A stretch of 64,000 nt of DNA, taken from positions 868,001 through 932,000 of the forward strand of contig ML978127.1 of the NCBI GenBank assembly GCA_010015805.1, given 5' to 3'. The translations under genes were made by a program, and so were the position numbers. The notes beneath the pieces are model-generated. The model was not told the origin of the DNA. It saw only the letters and a list, made by a program, of their open reading frames with translations, and made no database searches. Positions 1 through 9,583 of this stretch are shown piece after piece. This stretch comes from Rhizodiscina lignyota (Eukaryota; Ascomycota; Dothideomycetes; Aulographales; Rhizodiscinaceae). Position 1 is the stretch's first letter, and every line of letters begins with the position of its first letter.

Positions 1-753
1 GTCGTTTGCGAGTTCAGCGATGGGATAGCCCAGACCGATGATTTGCGCTCCTGTCCCGAGCGATTTGAACCCCGACCAATTTGCACCACAAACGTAGGCT
101 CCGCACTCAATCAAATGACCTAAGACCAGAGCACCAGCTAGCTCATCAAGTTGAGATTCACCCCAGCCATGCCACCATATGCCGGCAGCAATGACAGGAG
201 CGGCATCTGCGGTGCGACCGGTGATCACAATGTCTGCTCCTTCAGACCAAGCTTTTGCGATGCCCTTTCCTCCCAAATAACATTGAGCATAGATAGGCTC
301 AAAGTCCCACGAGGAGAGGTCTCGGTCAGTAGTGAGACTCTGCACTCCATCGCCCTTCTTTTGAAGGGCCTTGAGCTGTTCAATGCTGACTTCGTCACCC
401 TCGAGCCATGCAACTTTCAGATCAAGCCCCTTGGCCTTGATCATTTGGCTAACATGCGTTGCTAGGAGCTCAGTGCTTGAGGCACCTGCATTCGCAGCGA
501 TCTTGAGCTTCCTGGCCGCAATATCCTCCAGCGCCGGCTCCAAAGACTCAAGGAACACCTCTTCGTAGTTGGCAGCGTCTTTGTCCTTGAGTTTACCCGC
601 CCCACGAGTCGTCATATTGTACTCGCTCATCCAGTCTCCGAAAATGACATCCACGTCTTCGTTTTTGGCCATTCGTGCGAGGACACCATGGCGATCGGTA
701 ATGCCTCCCTCGCATCCTCCAATTCGAACTGCTCGATCTGCAACGGAAGGCAT
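1..753 (-). CDS. AtuA family protein (DUF1446), N-terminal part, cut by window edge
   Basis: This is the first 251 residues of an acyclic-terpene-utilization AtuA family protein; the rest lies left of the window. The frame is open from the edge to an ATG at 753 and reads MPSVADRAVRIGGCEGG, followed by the family's FGDWMSEYN, NAGASS and ITGRTADAAPVIAAG blocks. The last block aligns with ICGRCADASPVIAAA in the second copy at 4.8-7.0 kb, so the two are paralogues. Bacterial AtuA is tied to citronellol/geraniol and leucine-type acid breakdown, but its precise reaction is not settled, and the fungal role is inferred. No intron is needed in this part. The frame stays open a little upstream without an ATG before a stop, so 753 is the best start. 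The gene is divergent from the Zn2Cys6 regulator. Confidence 0.85.
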   Translation of the reverse strand, partial: MPSVADRAVRIGGCEGGITDRHGVLARMAKNEDVDVIFGDWMSEYNMTTRGAGKLKDKDAANYEEVFLESLEPALEDIAARKLKIAANAGASSTELLATHVSQMIKAKGLDLKVAWLEGDEVSIEQLKALQKKGDGVQSLTTDRDLSSWDFEPIYAQCYLGGKGIAKAWSEGADIVITGRTADAAPVIAAGIWWHGWGESQLDELAGALVLGHLIECGAYVCGANWSGFKSLGTGAQIIGLGYPIAELAND

Positions 754-1522
754 CGCGTCTAGGGGCCTAGGACTTGAAAAAAAGGCTAAAGGACTGCTTT
801 TCAAGCTGGAAGATAGTAAATGAACTCCTACCGTACCGTCATTCAAGTATTTATGAAATACATCCGCTGTGAAACCCCCTCATTATCCCGGTAACGCGGT
901 CCGCACGCCGAACCCCAAGGATGAGATGGAGATACTATCTCGCTGCGACTACGCAGAGGAGGCGATTATGCAGAAGGGAAACCGGTAGAAAGCGTTAAAG
1001 GGAACAAAACAATAAGGCAGGAGGATAGAGGAGTACCTGATCTGGAATCGTTCAAGGGCGCGTGGTACACACATATCAGATTAAGCTACGGATAGTGGAA
1101 TAGGGCTGAGGGGCGAGGGGGTGGGCTAGACCTGCCCAGCTTCATTGCGACATTGAGGCTCTCCGGGCTCAAGGTCGGTTATGTCCATTGAAGGTGCTTT
1201 TGAATGTGCTAAGTTATGAGATATGGCGTCCACCCTGCATATGTAAGCCTTGGCGTGCAAATGGCGACGCGTTTGCGGTTGGACGAACGGAAAAGGAGGC
1301 GAACGCGCCACGCGCCGGCTATCACTAACCACCACACCCCGCAATGTCAGCCCTACACGACCTCCGCTAGATACTCTATAGCCCTGTGTACATCTCATTC
1401 TGCACGTGTAGTGGTGTATGTGTTGTTGGAACTTCAGCCCCTTGGCGTATTGATTTTCAATCATCGGCGCGTATCCGCCTTTTCATGTCCCTCTCTGAGC
1501 ATCGAGACGGAGACAACCCATT
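754..1522. promoter_or_regulatory. Divergent intergenic region between AtuA copy 1 and the Zn2Cys6 regulator
   Basis: This 769-base spacer lies between two divergent start codons and must hold both promoters. Short open frames run through it, but none has protein-like composition. I see no clear TATA box or repeat. If the regulator controls the AtuA genes, its CGG-type sites would be expected here and at about 7.03-7.2 kb. Confidence 0.5.
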
Positions 1523-3996
1523 ATGCCATCGTCAAATCGACGGTCCAGCGAAGCCGACGCTGTCTATCGCCCTGTATCGCGGGTGCGGCAGGCATGCACG
1601 ACCTGCAGGTCAGCCATTCGCTCGAGCGCATACGGCCCCATACTGCACGCGTAGAGTTCGACTGACTGACTTTGAAAGGCTGAAGAAAGTACGTTGCAGC
1701 GGAGAGAAGCCGAGATGTGACAATTGTCGTAAGACAAAACGAGGTAAACTTCGGATATAATCGTTGTCGGGCTCTAGTTCATTCGAGGCAGAGTGTGAAT
1801 ACCCCGAGAACCATCGGCTTTCAAAATGTGATTACCACAACTCTACGCACCTCGTAATGATCTATTCGGTTCCTCTGTGAGCCAAGAGCTCATGATTTTG
1901 CAGGAAAACTTGCCGGCCATATTCTCCCACTTTGAAAGTCGCCTCTCTGGTATCGAGCAACTGTTGACAAAGCTCGTCAATCGGCGCGAGAGGTACGCGT
2001 ACACACATTCCGCCTCGGCTTCGAGCGAGCGAGACTGAAACTGATGATACATGTTATCTGTGTGACAGTGGCACTATACCCATCGATCTCATAAGTAATG
2101 GATCCTCGCCACCAGCACCCTTGGCAGGTACGAAACGAAAGCGAACACAATCAGTCTCGCAGGACAGCTCGGGCTCCACTGTGGAAATAGATCACACTAT
2201 CGAACAGGTTTCATTTGCTGGAATGCTACCCATGACCGTTCTCCTCGACATCATCGACACGTATTTTACTCATTGCCATCGCCAACCGTACTCATTCTTT
2301 CACGAGGCCGACTTTCGACAACAATTATCAGAGGGAAAAATTCCAGATCATTTGCTCTTCGCTCTGTTGGCAAATGCCTTCAGATATTCGACACACCCGT
2401 ATCTACAACATAATGCTCAAGAGCTTGCTGTGACCTATGTCGAGCGTTCCTGGCGATCCATTGTTTCCGACTATTTTGCAAAAAGCCGAAAATTCGACAT
2501 CGCCACAGTCCAGACTCTTGCACTTTTGGCCATCTTCGATTTCACAGGTACGCAGCTATAACCCTTTGATAATTGGGAGTATTATGCTTAGTTTCTCAGC
2601 TGGAAAGAGCCGTCAAGGCTCATCCTGGCTCAAGATTGGCATTGCCATCCGAATAGCACAAGATCTTAGGTTAATGATGGAGCCCGAAGAGGACATGAGC
2701 GCCGTCGATTTGGAGCAATGTAGGCGAGTGTTCTGGTCAATATATATCCTAGATCGTCTAGTATCCTGTGGCCGAGCTCGCCCTCACACAATCTCGGATG
2801 ACTCTTGTCAGTTGCAGCTTCCTGTCGACGACATGGCTCTCATTGCGGGATCGATAAAGAGGACACCGACATTTGAGCAGCTTTCGGATCTTAGATTGGC
2901 TGACCAGTGGCATCTTGATCCATTTGCAATCGAAGTGATAATGGCTCGCACTCTGGGCAGGACGGCACAGTACATGCTCCAGCAGGTCAACAATGAGAGC
3001 TCGAGTCCGCCCTGGAACGCGGACTCTGGCTACGCTAAGCTGCAGTCGGAACTTCTCCATCTCGAAACCTTGTTAAAAATGAGGATACCGATCGGCGAAT
3101 TATTATCACAATATCGAGTGGCAGAGAATAAAATTGACCATGCAGATGTGGGTCCGGTTTTATTTTCGAGGGCACTTTTCCATCTCTGTTACTCGCTCCT
3201 AAACAATCCCTTCCTTCTGAGGCGTCGGATGCAGCATTTTGCCCCTGCTCCCCCAAGCTTTCAGGTTCGAGCCTTCGAGGAGGGATGGCATCATGCCCGA
3301 CAGCAGATTGCCCTCCTCCGTGAGTGTCGGAACGCAGGCTGTACGGTTCGAAATCCGTTCTACGGCTACTGCCTCACTGTCCCCAGCTCTATTTTTCTGC
3401 TGAATCTGCAGAGTCCCAAGGCAGAAGTCGCGAATGAATCCAGCGTCCTGCTGCAAGAGTCGATTTCAATTATGGAAGAAATAGCAAAGTATTGGAACAG
3501 CGTATCGTTCATGGTAAGAGTGATCCCGCTACCACTTCGTCCCGAAATTCCACAAAGTTAACAACAGAACTAGCGCGAGGAGCTGAAGCGGTTCGCCGAG
3601 GATTCCCAGCCTTTCACATGTCTAGCCAGCGATGCGCCGGAGTCTCCGAATCTCTCTTCTGACCATGAATCCATAATGTGGCGCCTAGTAGACTACAGCA
3701 CGATGTCAAACATTGATGTTTCAAACTACTCCGCCAAACCCCATGATGAGGATTTCTGGCAGGCTTTTGACAACGTGTGGAGCGATATGGCGGATGGACA
3801 GTATCTTTTAGGCTCTGGATTCAACGAACGGGGAATTGACAACGCTCGTACTGAATTTGCTTTCTACGATTACAACACAGCAGTAGGCGGCGCAATGGAC
3901 TTCCCAACCGCTAGCGCGACAGAAGAGCCTCAAGACAGCAGAACCGAGGCCGCTCGAACTTTTGAGCATACACGAATTCCAGGGTCATATAGCTAG
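1523..3996 (+). CDS. Zn2Cys6 transcription factor with fungal-specific domain
   Basis: Seven exons: 1523-1608, 1679-1743, 1792-1853, 1904-1992, 2069-2547, 2600-3513 and 3574-3996, giving 705 residues. The splice between exons 1 and 2 restores the binuclear zinc cluster with cysteines at residues 25, 28, 35, 42, 45 and 52 (CX2CX6CX6CX2CX6C), followed by a basic KTKR stretch. A linker with KRKR leads to the fungal-specific transcription factor domain (PF04082 type): the LPDHLLFALLANAFRYS-like block, then GSSWLKIGIAIRIAQDL and CRRVFWSIYILDRL, which are hallmarks of the XlnR-like class. It is presumably a nuclear sequence-specific activator. It lies between two AtuA genes, so local control is likely but inferred. 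The exon 3/4 junction (1854-1903) is the least certain; other junctions are well supported by frame. Confidence 0.9.
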
Positions 3997-4833
3997 TGCG
4001 CCCATTTGTGACAAAGGCCGGTCGGGGCTTCCAGGAGTCGCAGCAGCAAGAATTCTGTGGCGATTCTGGCCTTAACCGTTCTGGTATCATCAGAGACATA
4101 ATAGGATGCAGATGATTTGATAGTAAATCATGAATTCCGTAGAGCTCCTTATTTTACGAGGGTGTGACTCGCAATACAACCGAATTGATTCTGGAGCCAA
4201 AGCTTTCTGTTCGGCGCCATCTCATGAATGCTCGGACTACGTCCTTCAGAAACTGGAGCCGTCGGCGCAGCCGGGACAGCGGAACCGTATACAAATGATC
4301 GACCAATGCTAATTCATTAAGTACTCGGCGCAATCGAGACCGACCTTTCTGGCATGGAACTGTGCAATTCGGGCTACGGTCCGGCATCCGCAGCGTCTCG
4401 TCTACTAGCGCTGAGGCAATGTACTGAAGCCCCAGCTTATAGCAGGCCGAGAATTGTATTCACCGTAGGATGAAATAGATGCACTGGCAATATGTTCGTG
4501 GTCATTGCCTACGATGGGCTACTGCTCTTAGATGAGGTTGAAGTACTACTGCATTAAGGGCACTTCGAATGACAGGGGGCAGGAAGGTCTCTGTAGAATG
4601 TTGATACGGATGTTTCTAAAGGAATTGTCGGGGGTCGTAGATCTCGTTGTCAACTAAGAATTCGTGATGCAGTTGTTCTCGATCACCATTTATCTTAAGC
4701 CATTCTTCCTCGCAGAGCTCGACGATTCCATACTGCAGCGGAATGCTTCACTTTGTGACTTGGTAGATTCATCTCGGTACTTGCTTGTATCCGAATAGCT
4801 ATTAACCTACAAATTCATCTTGACTTCTTTTGC
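3997..4833. other. Gene-free interval between convergent genes
   Basis: These 837 bases lie between the regulator's stop and the stop of AtuA copy 2. Only short, composition-poor open frames occur. It probably holds both 3' untranslated regions. I see no repeat or RNA gene. Confidence 0.5.
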
Positions 4834-7024
4834 TCAATGAACGCCATTCGTGCCATTCGTGGTCTTCATAGATGACAAAACATCCACTGGGACTTCAATG
4901 ACCTTGTCTCGAATATAGTCGGCAAAGCCCTTTCCCAAACTGTCCAGCAGCGTGCTCGCAAGCACACCACGACCTAGAATACCGTACACCACAAAATGGA
5001 CTGCCGGGATATCAGGAAACTCCATGCGTTCGATGAAGTACTCATCGCGCCAATCGTCAGCGATGAGCTCTTGTAGCTTGGCCCGAGACATGAACGCACG
5101 GAACCAGGGCCAGATTGCAGGATCCTTGGGAAAGATGCCGAAGTTGCAGTTGGCACCTTTGTCTCCAGACCGACCCAACGCAATATCGCCAAGCCTCACA
5201 GCTTTCGTTGGCCCTTGATTAGCATTCAGCGCGTCTACTTCGGCATCGAAATTGATGCGGCGTTCCAGATGATAGTACTTGCTTGGGAGTTTGGCTGGAA
5301 CAGACTTGACAGTGCCGTCTGGCGAGATAACATGTGCAACTTCATCGAGGTCATTTTGGTCGATCAAGCCAGGATAGAAAGCAATATATGGCCTGGGCTC
5401 GGCGGTTCTCATATCCAGTGACCAATGGAGACCTGCAGCACGTCAGCAGCTTCTTATTTCCGCCCACGAGAGGGTGCTTACCGTGAAGATGTTGCATTAC
5501 GAAATCATCCCAGCAGGGCTTAATATGAGCACATGGCTCTTCTGTTGGAGATTGTGCGAAAATTCGGCAGTAGGTGGTGCTTCTCAACTGACTCCTTGGG
5601 TTGGGTTCTGGGGTGCCAACACTTTCATCAAGTTAGTTTCGGGGGTGTATGTCAAGGTAACCTTCACTGGAAGCACTAAACTCACGTACATTTGAAATTC
5701 AAGATTGTCGAACTTGTCAATCACTCCACGCTCTTTCAACCCAAACCGGATCTGTTTCTCGAACAGCTTCCATTTCTGGGCAGTGGCATAGCCCACCACA
5801 TTAGCGAGCAGCTGCGCCTGATATCCAGCATCATAGAAAACGGCGAGTTTTGTCGTAGGCGGTGGAGGATATCCCTTGACTCCAGACATTCGGGCTCTGT
5901 CCTTTCCAACATCTTCAAAGTGGACATTGGTGGTATCTGCGGAAACGTCGCTGTTCAGGTATATGGCCCCCTGGATCTCATACAAAAATTGACACCTCAG
6001 CACATCAGCATTTACAATGCCGTTTGTGTTGTCATGCTTCGTAATGATGGCTGTGCCGTCGCGCTCCACCTCTGCAATGGGAAATGGCAAGTCCACAAAA
6101 ATATCGAGATCGTATTGATCGAATCCGGCAAAGTTCGCCCCACAGGCGTAAGCAGAGCACTCGATCAAGTGGCCTGCGACTAGAGATCCGGCAAGTTCGT
6201 CATAGTCGGTGTTTTGCCATCCATGCCAGTACCAAGCAGCAGCAATGACGGGGGAAGCATCTGCACACCGGCCACAAATCACGATATCTGCACCATTTTC
6301 GAGTGCGGTTACGATACCTTTCGCCCCCATGTACGCGTGCGCGGTGATGATCGGCCTGGCCTTGGTGTCCTGGAGTGCGTTTGCCAGCGGATTTAATTTG
6401 ATATCAGGATTCTCCGAGTCAAGATGAGCCGGCAATTTACCCTTTGAAAGACCGTCCTTCGTCCTTTCAGTGATATCATCTCCCGTAACGTAGCCAGCCT
6501 TCAGGTCATACTTTTTTTTGTTGATCTGTAGATCAGTCAGTACTGCTCAATTGCTGAATGGTTACGTGTTGCGTACAAGTTCCTGGACCTTTTGCGCAAG
6601 ACCGGCAGGATTGAGAGCGCCTCCATTGACAATGATCTTGATTCGTTTCTGGGCAATAAGGTCGATGGATTGCTCAATGCCATCCCAACAGGTGAATTCC
6701 CAACCGTCGTGTTCGCCCTTGTCCATGGCAATCTTGTTAATGGGTAGATTGATTTCTGTCCAGATTTCTTCAGCATAACTCTCTCATCTTCGGCTTAGAC
6801 AAGCCCGAAATACCTGCTAGGTAATCTCCTGTGATAAAGTCTACGTCTCCCCTTTCTGCTTGCCTGCGCATGTGGAAACCAGGATCAGCTGCACAAGGGT
6901 TAGTTTGACCATTCCGTATCTCCATAGTCAATGTAGCTAGGCTCTCACTTCTTGCTCCGGAACAATTTGCAATTCTCACGGGACGCTGGCCCCGTTGACT
7001 CCATCTTGAAGAAGTTGAAGACAT
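4834..7024 (-). CDS. AtuA family protein (DUF1446) with C-terminal ferredoxin-fold domain, complete
   Basis: Six exons on the minus strand: 7024-6949, 6888-6814, 6755-6577, 6525-5690, 5621-5482 and 5432-4834, giving 634 residues. The N-terminal AtuA domain starts PVRIANCSGA, with MRRQAERGDVDFITGDYLAE, the IIVNGGALNPAGLA block and the ADIVICGRCADASPVIAAAWYW block. The C-terminal part carries the AtuA-like signature LGDIALGRSGDKGANCNFGIF (starting about residue 505). Both domains in one chain is the usual fungal arrangement. Known AtuA proteins belong to acyclic terpene and related branched-acid catabolism; the actual substrate here is not visible. It is a paralogue of the partial gene at 1-753 and convergent with the Zn2Cys6 regulator. 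All splice phases agree. Confidence 0.92.
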
Positions 7025-7936
7025 GATACGATGAGATATTTGTGGGTTAAGAGATGTACAGAGAATATGTCCGCGGATTCAGTGTGGAATCTAACGATCA
7101 CAAAGTTGTCCGATGCAAGATATATATGTAATGGGGATTGTCTCATTTAATTGGAATGATCATGCTCTCGACTGCCCGCTGCCCGGCACTCGGATGCGTT
7201 CCCCGAGGGTCTCCTCTTCTGGATAAGCGTGGTCAGGACATGACGGCAGTAGGAATACAGGCGCCTCCATAATTCTTGCTTTCCTAGTGCCAGTTGAAAG
7301 TAGTACATGTATAGTGCGAGGGTGTGTTTGTGGTGGTGTTACGAGGAGGGATGCTTGAGGGAGGTCTCCTTAGTCGTGCAGGTTGCAACAGAACAGGGCT
7401 AGGAACTAGTGGCCGTAATGAGACCCACATTGCCAAGGCCAGTTGCAGCCACGTCGAGGTACCGGAAGTACTGGTTCCGGGTGATGAGGTGCCGAAATCA
7501 GGGTCACTTACGTACCGATTGTGTGGGTGCTCAGTACTTGCCGGCGGCTGCTAAATATTCAGGTACCCGTAGGAGGGTACAAGATGCCCCGTGCGTGGTT
7601 ACACAGGCACCCGCAGCACCAGATTTCCAACACCCACGGTTGGAAATCAAACAAATCAATATCTTGTTAAGGACCATAATCATTTAAGAACCTATGTACT
7701 TGATCAAGTGAAGTGTTGGAGCTAAGGTATATCGTTTGATCTGCATGGGACGGGTTCGTGGCCAATGTCTATGCAATGACGTAGTGACCAAAGAATTACG
7801 AAATTTTAAAGTTCGAGTCCTGGACGGCCATAAATACGCTTTCAGACCACGATTTACACTGTCAATTGCATAAACCATCTTCATAAAATTTCTGAATGCT
7901 ATAGCTATTGGAAGTGCGGTCATATGGTGCGAAAAG
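7025..7936. other. Divergent spacer between AtuA copy 2 and the small mitochondrial-like gene
   Basis: These 912 bases contain the two promoters. There are GGTACC-rich short repeats around 7.44-7.58 kb and a stretch at 7.73-7.84 kb that looks slightly like a tRNA B-box but does not fold. No gene is supported. Confidence 0.45.
7121..7127 (-). promoter_or_regulatory. Possible TATA box of AtuA copy 2
   Basis: A TATATAT stretch sits about 97 bases upstream of the ATG at 7024. Position and sequence fit a core promoter, but such AT runs are common by chance. Confidence 0.3.
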
Positions 7937-8260
7937 ATGTCTTTCGTCCGATCATCGAAGAATCTTCTGCGGCCTCATTTCCGGCTAACTACAACTCAAT
8001 CCTCCTGCCGCACTTTTACATCAACGACTGTCCGAGTCTTGAAAGAGGACCACAAGGATCCTTCACCGGAAGAAACAGAGCGGTTAAAGCAAGAACAACT
8101 AAAGAAGCAAGAGAAGGGCGAGGGCCACTGGCATGAAGGTCTTGCGAGCGCCGGGGAGAGCAGTGTCAAAGCCGATCGACAAGAGGTAGATGACCATGAC
8201 AAGCATATGGAGGAACTGCAACAACATGGCAAGGAGAAGGCGCACAAGGGTGAACTCTAA
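7937..8260 (+). CDS. Small conserved-looking protein with probable mitochondrial presequence
   Basis: A single-exon frame of 107 residues. The N-terminus MSFVRSSKNLLRPHFRL...SCRTFTSTTVR is rich in Arg, Ser and Thr and lacks acidic residues, as in a matrix-targeting presequence. After about residue 34 the protein becomes strongly charged (PEETERLKQEQLKKQEKGEGHWHEGLAS, then DDHDKHMEELQQHGKEKAHKG), probably helical and soluble. I recall similar short hypothetical proteins in other filamentous ascomycetes but cannot name a function. The start at 7937 is preferred over an ATG at 7924, which opens another frame of poor quality. Confidence 0.7.
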   Translation: MSFVRSSKNLLRPHFRLTTTQSSCRTFTSTTVRVLKEDHKDPSPEETERLKQEQLKKQEKGEGHWHEGLASAGESSVKADRQEVDDHDKHMEELQQHGKEKAHKGEL

Positions 8261-8526
8261 GGTCGACACCTTCCGATAACGATGCCGCTGTTGTTGCCTG
8301 TGGACTCCATAGACACATTGCTTCGCACAGCATTCATCGCATACCCGCGGATGCTATTACGATATCTACTTGGCTAGATGGAGGTTATTTATAATTACTC
8401 GGGTATACTGAATACATTCCTTTCCAGGTTTTAACCTCTCTGGGCACCTTTATGGCAATTAAATGAATTTTTGTATCGCGCATTTGCTCGCGCAGAGATA
8501 TCATAAGCACTAATGTCTCGAATAAA

Positions 8527-9583
8527 TCATACCACAACCCTTTTTGGTTTTCCCACGCACCAACCGACCACATTTTCTATTATCATCTCTTGAAAGGTCT
8601 TGAAGGTCTCCTGAGCGTACCATGCAATATGCGGTGTCACGACAAGATTGAGATCCCTTGTCTCTGGCTTCAGTAGCTCGGAATTACTGGGCTCAGCCGG
8701 TTCTGTGAGGAAGACGTCTGTCGCCGCTCCAGCTATCTGTTTATCCCTTAATGCCGCCAGCAATGCCGCTTCGTCCACAATACCACCCCGAGAAACATTG
8801 ATCAGGAGGGCATGGCGCCTCATCGCCTTGAATTCAGCAACTGATATCAAATTGAGCGTCTCTGAAGAGCGTGGGAGACATAATACCACTACGGAGGCCG
8901 TCTCAATCGCCTGATGGAATGAAATCCGGCCATTTCTGATGGAGTCCTGCCCCTTACGTTCAGCAACTACGATTTTCATTCCCAGGCTTCCCAGTAGTGT
9001 TGATACCCGCTCGCCTAGGTTCCTTTTGTATAAGCTTAATGTAGTCGAAATCGATATCGGAGTGCTCACCAATAGCGCCAAATCCGATCATAGCAACGGT
9101 CTCCTCCCGACACGTCAAAGGCGGCATGCCATCTCCATCATTGAGTGTCCTTGCCAACATCCCAGTGCTCGCCCACTCGCCTCTCCGAAGTGCTTCGCTG
9201 GAAGGCCCAAACCCCCTCCGACATGCAAAGTACCCCGCCACGGCATGCTCAGCCACGCTTTGAGCGTTTCCGTTTACAAGACTGCAAACGGTGACGCCCC
9301 TTGCCTTACAAGCTTGTAGATTGACACCATCAGTGCCCGAGCCGATGACTTGAATCATTTTCAACTTCGGAGTAGCCGATGGTGAGAGGATGTCGGCAGT
9401 CAACCGGGCGATGGTCACGATGACGATATCTGCATCGATGATCCGGGAGACGATCTCATCTGCACTGGTGTTGGAGTGCTCTATCAGGTCGTACGTATAG
9501 CCCGTAGGGAATGGAATAACAGGTATCGGAACAAATTTAGTCTCCAGCGCAACTATTTTGAAGTGGGTCTGTCGTGAAGACAT
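8527..9583 (-). CDS. D-isomer-specific 2-hydroxyacid dehydrogenase
   Basis: Two exons, 9583-9070 and 9014-8527, give 333 residues, a normal length for the family. The junction rebuilds the nucleotide-binding motif VAMIGFGAIGERVSTLLGSLG (GxGxxG). Downstream are NVSRGGIVDEAAL with the substrate-binding arginine, the LTEP segment with the catalytic glutamate, and VTPHIAW with the catalytic histidine. Such enzymes reduce 2-keto acids (glyoxylate, hydroxypyruvate, branched keto acids) with NAD(P)H in the cytosol; the substrate cannot be read from sequence. The N-terminal domain has the hydrophobic ADIVIVTIARL strand. It sits beside the AtuA locus, which could be coincidence. Confidence 0.9.

Noticed and set aside
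7731-7840. Possible tRNA gene
   Set aside because: GTTCGAGTC resembles a B-box and TGGCCAATG loosely an A-box, but the T-stem does not pair and the acceptor ends are not complementary.
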